A stretch of DNA of 64,000 nucleotides from contig OX463854.1 in assembly GCA_949825065.1 (NCBI GenBank), forward strand, positions 13,677,112-13,741,111. Direction: 5' to 3'. The translations under genes and the position numbers were made by a program. Position 1 is the stretch's first letter. Each line of letters opens with the position of its first letter. Below the pieces are notes generated by a model. The model was not told the DNA's origin, searched no databases, and saw only the letters and a list, made by a program, of their open reading frames with translations. The stretch is from Odontocerum albicorne (lineage: Eukaryota > Arthropoda > Insecta > Trichoptera > Odontoceridae). Of this stretch, positions 58,190 through 64,000 are shown piece by piece.

Positions 58190-59045
58190 TTTCCGTAATT
58201 TTAACGTGGTTATTCAGTTATTGCAACAGTTATATTATTGCTGTGTATTATTTAATCTGACGAACGGTAAGACACTTGCCTGCCGATCCGGAGGTTGCGG
58301 GTTCGATTCCCGCTGGAACCCAGATTTTTTTAAAATAGGATTCCAGTCTGGTTAACACTTAGGGCCTATAAAAACATATTTCTGGTTGGTTAGAAGAGAT
58401 TGCCACATGGCAATAAACTCGTCACGTTAAAAAGAAACTTTAATTAATTAATTATTTAATAAATTGATAATCTTTATTTTTGGTTAAGTTCGATTTTGTT
58501 TTGTAAGATTTCAATTTAATCAATTTTCTACTGTTGGAAAATATCATATACTCGTAGATCCGAAGCCAGATAGTAAAAACAAATATTCACGAAAAAACTA
58601 GTTTTCATATTATTTCAGTGTACATTTCATATGCCTCAAAGTGTTAGATCAATGTGTGGCGATTGGCATGCAGCTTTAGGAAGCATTTAAAGGTAACTGT
58701 TTTTAGGAAGTCATATCAAATTGCATAGGTGAATATACAATAAATAAGAGGTCTACGTAAACACTACACATATACTACACTTAACATTAAGCCAAACCAA
58801 GCGTTTATCACATATCAGCAGATTTATTAAGGTTAATTCAAGATTAATATACATTTGCAAATGCTGGGGAATTCCTAATCTAATGGCCGCAGACACCACT
58901 TTCCTATCCTTATACTCAACTTGTTTTATTTATTTTTATGTAATATATTATGTCATTAAAAGTGGATTGCGTCCCGAGTTAAAGCGTCCATGAGGAGAGT
59001 ATGATATCTAAACGACGCTATATAAATTGTCTTGTTATTATTCTT
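58190..59045 (+). repeat. Long repeat unit D, copy 2 (contains a SINE)
   Basis: Matches copy 1 at TTTTAACGTGGTTATTCAGT, CCTCAAAGTGTTAGATC, GCAGCTTTAGGAAGCATTT, GGGGAATTCCTAATCTAATG, CTTTCCTATCCTTATACTCA and GGAGAGTATGATATCTAAAC. The SINE at 58257-58450 is absent from copy 1. Confidence 0.55.
58257..58450 (+). mobile_element. SINE with 10-bp target-site duplication (type copy)
   Basis: Flanked by ATTATTTAAT at 58247-58256 and 58451-58460. It opens CTGACGAACGGTAAGACACT, then GCCTGCCGATCCGGAGGTTG and CGGGTTCGATTCCCGCTGGA, a tRNA-derived head with B-box. It continues GATTCCAGTCTGGTTAACAC, TTCTGGTTGGTTAGAAGAGA and TTGCCACATGGCAATAAACT CGTCA, ending in an A/T-rich tail. The head lacks a full acceptor stem and is not a functional tRNA gene. 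It is the best-bounded member of a family with at least eight pieces in this window. Confidence 0.85.
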
Positions 59046-59554
59046 ATTATTAGAAAAGCGTTATACAATAATATTGAAAAATGTCTAGAAAGACAAGGAT
59101 TCTGAAATGGTCATTCTTAAGAAAAATTCTCGATGCCATTAAAAAAACAAATAAGTGTTTCTTATTCGTCCAAATATAAAAAGTACATGTATGTAATTAT
59201 CTAAATATAAATAAATTTTGTATTTATCCTAATATAAAAGTTAATCTTCAGGTATCCATTGCTGTGTACAATTTTGGGGGTCTGTACAGGTTTTTATATT
59301 CTGGGGCATAATAGGGAAACTCCGCCAACAGCACTAGTGAAGAAATAAATATGTGGATATTATGGGTAGATAGGGTATGTTGGCTTTAAATATCCTTACT
59401 ACTAAGTCTCACCTAGTTAGTCTCCAGGAACATAAAAAGCAAAAAAAATCTTGAATCTTAGAATACATGTTTGTTTCACTTTTGTTGTCATGTTTATAAA
59501 TTTTTGATAAAAAAAATAAAACACTTTTATTTTATATTCATAAATGCTTCATTT

Positions 59555-59656
59555 GAGTTCACTACCGGTTTCAACGACCTCCATCATCGTTTCCGGGGGG
59601 AGATCCAACTTCACCTGACGAGAAAGACAGAGGTCTTTGAAACCAGTGGTGAATTC
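59555..59656. repeat. Inverted pair of hammerhead-like cores (Penelope-type end)
   Basis: 59555-59581 and 59630-59656 are imperfect inverted copies (GAGTTCACTACCGGTTTCAA against GAATTCACCACTGGTTTCAA on the other strand). On the plus strand CTGACGA (59615) is followed by a stem AAAGAC-AGAG-GTCTTT and GAAAC (59639), the hammerhead core pattern; the minus-strand copy has a changed first box. An A/T-rich tail (CAAATAAAAC) follows. Confidence 0.5.
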
Positions 59657-59759
59657 AAATAAAACAGTGCTAAACCTTAAATAAAAAAAAACTGTTTAAT
59701 TTATTTTATTATAAAAAACAAACTTAATTATAAACCGATAAGACATGTACTTGCTTACG

Positions 59760-60170
59760 CATTGGAAACCTGAACATTTACACAGCGAAACGAAAGAGTT
59801 TTCGGATACCCTTGAGATTTTTACGACCACAAAATACATGAAACAGAGGTATAAAGAAAAGGTCTACATTCTGTATGGAGAAGCTATCGTAGCAAAGGTT
59901 ATAAAAATAACAAGAATGCGCTAGATTGGGTGCTTATACTGCATGTAGAACACTGACTCTACTAGAAAATACTTGGTTGAGCAATCAGATAGGGCGTAGA
60001 AAAGTGAGGAGACAAGTTGAGATATCTTGATGGTGTGACAGAGAACTGCCGCATACTAGCTATCACCAATTGGAGGAGGGATGATGTGAGGGAGATATGT
60101 GATCGAGTATCCTACACGTAGCTAAGACCCATTCAGAGTTAGAACTTATGTTGCTGAAATAAAATGAATA
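59760..60170 (+). pseudogene. LINE C-terminal fragment
   Basis: Across two frames it reads KRVFGYP, then ALDWVLILHVEH, GVEK, GDKLRYLDGVTENCRILAIT and NWRRDDVREICDRVSYT, then LRPIQS. It matches the RMRWxGHVxRME, RRVGRPxxRYxDxV, NWRRxAxDRxxWR and AxTHxG motifs at the end of insect LINE open reading frames. Several stops. Confidence 0.6.
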
Positions 60171-60447
60171 ATACATGAATGCATGATATATTTTTATAAA
60201 GGTTAACAAATACATTTCGTAAATCCTCTTTACATATTTAATAATCTTTATGGCAACTTTTCAAAACAACAGTGAATTTTACTACATACTAACTTGGAAC
60301 AGCGTGCAAACTAATTTCTAGTTTATAAATTTTTGAGTAGTTACTCCATGAAAATTTAATGGAATGTTGATTGTCGAGTGTACTTAAAAAATGTAAACTT
60401 TATGAGGTTGCTAGAGAAAAAATTTATTTCATTTATAAATCATGCAC

Positions 60448-60675
60448 CTATACCAGTTTGTCATAAAGTATTTCGGAGTGTTGTACCATGTAGTTAAACT
60501 CATGATTTGAACGTTCGAAAACCTTGCCGTTTTTATGTTCATGGCATGTTTTGTACTCAACATTGCCATAAACTATTGAGCACCGAGTAATGCTTGGTCT
60601 ATAGTGGAATCTCATCCATAATATGAGCTTATAGGTCTGTCCCGGTTCGCGACCGTAACGAGAGCACATGAGCAC
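60448..60675 (-). other. Unassigned 75-codon frame
   Basis: The minus-strand frame contains RYGREPGQTYKLILWMRFHY and NVEYKTCHEHKNGKVFERSN, a composition more like a real protein than neighbouring frames. A second frame immediately upstream reads FVEAAPFVIFMLICAHVLS, signal-peptide-like, one base out of register. A faint likeness to the N-terminal domain of purple acid phosphatases is not enough to name it. It could be a gene fragment with a frameshift. Confidence 0.25.
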
Positions 60676-60779
60676 ATATCAACATAAAGATAACAAAAGG
60701 TGCGGCTTCCACGAAAGTTCGAACGATAAAGTTATTATTAATTTTCATTTTTGATGTCGCTTCGATTTGACTATGGAGG

Positions 60780-61150
60780 ACCATACTGATTTGAAATAAA
60801 ATCTGTCACCCTTTGGATAAGGTAAATCAAAATGTCTAATTATATATGAACACTACACACATATATCACACTCTTTATAAAGTGTTACTTTAACATAACT
60901 GAAAATTTACAAAGTGTTATCAGTAGTTCGCATATCTTTGGTAAGTTTTCAGTATTTTCCTTACCATATATTTTTTAATCTTATGGTAGATGCGGACGTA
61001 ACAAATCCAATGGTCGTAACCACAAAATTCCCATCCATTCAAGGAACCTGTTTTTTGTAATATTTTCAATGTGTATATAATAATGTTCTCGAATCCCAAG
61101 TAAGAGCACCCAAGAGGGAGTCAGCGCTCTAATCGATATTCAAATTGCCC
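60780..61150 (+). repeat. Long repeat unit D, copy 3
   Basis: Landmarks CACTACACACATATATCACA, AAATTTACAAAGTGTTATCA, GTAGTTCGCATATCTTTGGT, AAGTTTTCAGTATTTTCCTT and GAGGGAGTCAGCGCTCTAAT correspond in order to copies 1 and 2. It is the most diverged of the three. Confidence 0.45.
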
Positions 61151-62105
61151 TATTATTTGCATTATTTACTGTAAATCATAAATTAACTTCGATTCCTTTT
61201 CTGTTCCTAAAACCTTCATGTATTCAGTATAGTATAGTATTTTTTTTATTTAATACTTCCCTGTTTTAAAAAAGAACTGTTTTGAATTCATTTCTAATGT
61301 CTTAATTCTGCCATATTTCATACATTAACACTATACATTTTTTCTTAGTGCACGCAATATTCTTGCTTTTTTACATTCTGCCAAGTTCAAGTTTCACTAA
61401 TATTTGTCAAGGTGGGCACCAATACACAATTTAATGTTGTCATTTTGGCCATAATAATAATTGACAGTTTATACAGCGCCATTTGGAGCTGCTGCTATTA
61501 TTGAAAATATTTTAAAGAATATAGTTGAGTACAAAACAAGGTCATGGCTGCTGCCAATAGATCTGGTACATTTCGGCGTCTGAATATGTTTAAAAAACCC
61601 CTATTTAATAAGAAAATTGCAGAAAACTTAATTACAAACCAACTTTTGCAGATTTTCCGATATGTTAAAGCAACATGTTTAAATTTATTTTTAATAAGTG
61701 TGTGTATCTAGTGTTTATATATTATCTTGAATTGATAGTCCTCCCAAAAGGGGTTGTTTTAACTCCTTCATTAACCTTTCCCTTTGTATTGGACATATGC
61801 GGTCACGCCTTGTGTGTATAGATTCTTGTATGTGATATTTGATATGTAAATCCTTAATATTTGAAATGTTTGATGTAAATTTGATTGTTTGGGTCCGATC
61901 ATTATCGCGACCGCAGAGAAATTGAGGACTTATGGATGAAGCGTCGTGACTAGGTCGTAAACCGGTCGGTCTAAGCAGTGCTCAAAACTCCCGAAAGTTG
62001 TTGAACTTTGCGAGGTGTGAGCGATTGTGATGAGCGACTGACCGTTCATAAGAAGGGTCATTTTCGACTTTTTAATTAATCCTCGACCGTCTCTCGAACG
62101 AAACA
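61151..62105. other. No gene seen; GC-richer toward 62 kb
   Basis: AT-rich to about 61900, then GC-richer sequence (GATCATTATCGCGACCGCAG) leading into the LINE. I recognise no coding sequence in it. Confidence 0.35.
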
Positions 62106-62107
62106 TA

Positions 62108-62775
62108 CTCGCGTAACGTCATTCCAGAATCGCAACACTGATTTATGCCGATGCACTCAACCAACCATCAGCTTCTTCGCGTTGTAGAACATATCATCAG
62201 ATCCTTCAGAGCCAAAGGGCTCACGACCCTCCTTTCACTAGACGTGGCGAAAGCCTTCTGGCACAACGGACTCGTATACAAGCTGCACAAGACGGGCATT
62301 CCCCTTAGACTAGTGCAAATCATCGCATCCTTTTTAGAAAATCGCTCCTTCTCCATCAAAATAGATGGTATAAACTCCTCCTCACGCCCCATTCTGGCAG
62401 GTGTGCCCCAAGGTGCACTCCTGTTCCCCATCCTGTACAATATATACACGAGCGATATGCCCAAACTTTCCAACACACACTGTATCACCGCGCAATACGC
62501 CGACGACACAGCCTTCCTCTCTTCATCAAAATACGAGTCCGAACAGACTGCAAGACTTCATTCCCGTTCTGGAGCAATGGTGCACAGAATGGAAGATCAA
62601 AATAAATCCCTCCAAAAGCACCGCAGTCCGTTTTGCCCGCAAATATATCGAACCCGTCAGAAGTCTTAAAAATCTTCGGCCAGAGCGTCCCATGGACCAA
62701 GCACGTGGAATACTTAGGCCTCACCTTAGACAGTAGCCTCACGTGGCGCATACACGCCTCATTGTAAAATCAAAA
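62108..62775 (+). pseudogene. Jockey-like LINE reverse transcriptase, frameshifted, cut by gap
   Basis: The frame from about 62110 reads VIPESQH, stop, FMPMHSTNHQLLRVVEHI, then LSLDVAKAFWHNGLVYKL, the GVPQGALLFPILYNIYTSDM block and ITAQYADDTAFLSS, with the YADD catalytic box at 62496-62507. After that the protein moves to another frame (RLQDFIPVLEQWCTEWKIKI NPSKST) and then a third (HVEYLGLTLDSSLTWRIHA). These are reverse-transcriptase domains 2 to 7 in order. Two frameshifts and a stop make it inactive. The fragment runs toward the N gap at 62880. Confidence 0.88.
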
Positions 62776-62879
62776 GCTCTCAAACACTAAAATCATTATT
62801 CCCCATGGTCGGTAAATACAGTAAATTAAGTCCGCGCACTACACTCCATCTTACAAAGCGATCGTCAGACCGCAATTGA

Positions 62880-63079
62880 NNNNNNNNNNNNNNNNNNNNN
62901 NNNNNNNNNNNNNNNNNNNNNNNNNNNNNNNNNNNNNNNNNNNNNNNNNNNNNNNNNNNNNNNNNNNNNNNNNNNNNNNNNNNNNNNNNNNNNNNNNNNN
63001 NNNNNNNNNNNNNNNNNNNNNNNNNNNNNNNNNNNNNNNNNNNNNNNNNNNNNNNNNNNNNNNNNNNNNNNNNNNNNNN
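62880..63079. other. Assembly gap, exactly 200 N
   Basis: A run of 200 undetermined bases, a round number typical of a scaffold gap of arbitrary size. The two frames spanning it are not real. Confidence 0.99.
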
Positions 63080-63839
63080 CGAACATTTTCTGTCTCCTTT
63101 CTTTTTCCAAAAAAAATATAAGATTTTTTTTAATAGTTGTTGGTTTTTACTCTCTAGCTAAAAACACTCCAATATGATTAAAATACATATTTCTCAACGC
63201 TGCAAAGTCAGCAACGGAGAACAGACTTTTCGTTGTGTCACCCTCAAAAATGTCGTCAATTCAAATAAAATCGTTTGCAAGCAACGGGATGTTAAATTGA
63301 ATGGCTATTTTATGTACAAATCTCATATTGCTGAATAAAATAAGCTTGTCGAAATTGTGAAAGTTTTGATGAAACGTTGTGCCTGAAAACTTTGACTAGC
63401 TGGAAAACTGAGAGCTTCGGGGGCGTCGTAGTTGTCAGTTATCATTATATTATACTATGAAAGTACCTGTTCGAACTATAGTTAAAGTTACTTCATTCTT
63501 TCAGTTGATAAGCTACAACTTAAAAAGCTCATTTAACAACATACTCAAACTCTAAAAAGGTTTAAAAATAAATCAATTAATATTAATTAGGTGGAATTTA
63601 ATTTTAAAATTTGGGTAATAAATAAAATATAGCAGCAAGTAGAAGAACCTCGCTATTGGACAGTATTTTGTCAGATGATATAAAAGTTACGAAAGATAAA
63701 AGTTAATTTGTTGCGTTGAAAATACAGTAAATAGGGTGCTGAAATGTATTTACTTGAACCAATCAGTATCCAAATCTATTAAAATAAGGGTTCATAAGAT
63801 CAACCAAATCTACTAAAATGAAGATTTACACCTGAAGCA
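63080..63839. other. No gene seen
   Basis: A short stretch near 63190-63300 (CAACGCTGCAAAGTCAGCAA) has slightly higher GC. Nothing was recognised. Confidence 0.35.
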
Positions 63840-63844
63840 AATTT

Positions 63845-64000
63845 AATGAATGAGAATGAAACGCGTACTTGGTAATGAAAGAATACAAATAACTGCTGTA
63901 AAAATGTATGTAATGAAAATAATATGAGGCACGACAATGCGTGACACATTGTGAAATAGTGATTAAGTATAAATTTGATCTAGTTACTGATGTAGTGAAG
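63845..64000 (+). pseudogene. LINE C-terminal remnant, runs off the window
   Basis: ACTGCTGTAAAAATGTATGT and GAGGCACGACAATGCGTGAC parallel the sequence at 2130-2200. Only short runs translate. Confidence 0.35.

Noticed and set aside
58257..58325. A tRNA gene
   Set aside because: The B-box is good but the acceptor stem and 5' part are incomplete, and the sequence continues into a SINE body with target duplication.
62865..63121. Frames spanning the N run
   Set aside because: They are artefacts of undetermined bases.

Overview
This window reads as nuclear DNA of an insect. It is strongly AT-rich, gene-poor and full of transposon remains. Two genes of the insect gustatory receptor family (7tm_7) are interrupted by introns with GT-AG borders. 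The mobile elements (mariner/Tc1, Helitron, hAT, LINE C-terminal fragments, tRNA-derived SINEs, Penelope-like 3' ends) are those usual in insects. I cannot name the order or species. One 200-N assembly gap lies near the right end.

Host genes: only two are convincing, both on the minus strand. Receptor B (22639 to 20611) and receptor A (9179 to 2958) are diverged paralogues in tandem orientation, each with four exons. In each, one long exon carries most of the protein. Three short exons follow, the last ending in the family's C-terminal TYhhhhhQF motif (TYLLILLQF in B, TYLLILIQF in A). The assembled models are 388 and 389 residues, with no internal stop.

Layout: 0-3 kb, LINE remnant and no gene; 3-9.2 kb, receptor A with a 4.3 kb first intron holding repeats and LINE pieces; 11.2-13.2 kb, a Helitron with A/T-flanked ends; 13.4-16.3 kb, fossil mariner/Tc1 pieces and a 92-bp array; 17-20.3 kb, SINE copies and a nearly full-length mariner with two stops; 20.6-22.6 kb, receptor B; 24-29.3 kb, a fold-back mariner, a mariner nested in another repeat, a hAT element with perfect 8-bp target duplication, and a mariner fossil; 29.7-36 kb, several tandem arrays; 38.6-44.8 kb, a perfect hairpin and more arrays, including a 24-copy 53-bp array; 47.5-49.1 kb, a second hAT element with transposase remains; 52-61 kb, three diverged copies of one long unit, a SINE with a 10-bp target duplication and a ribozyme-like palindrome; 62-64 kb, a LINE reverse transcriptase cut by the N gap.

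The receptors should act as ligand-gated cation channels or co-receptors in chemosensory neurons. Everything else is best explained as mobile-element history. The most unusual signal is a recurrent 8-mer, TACGAGTA/TACTCGTA. It looks like the excision scar of the mariner type at 26.6 kb, whose ends begin CGAG.
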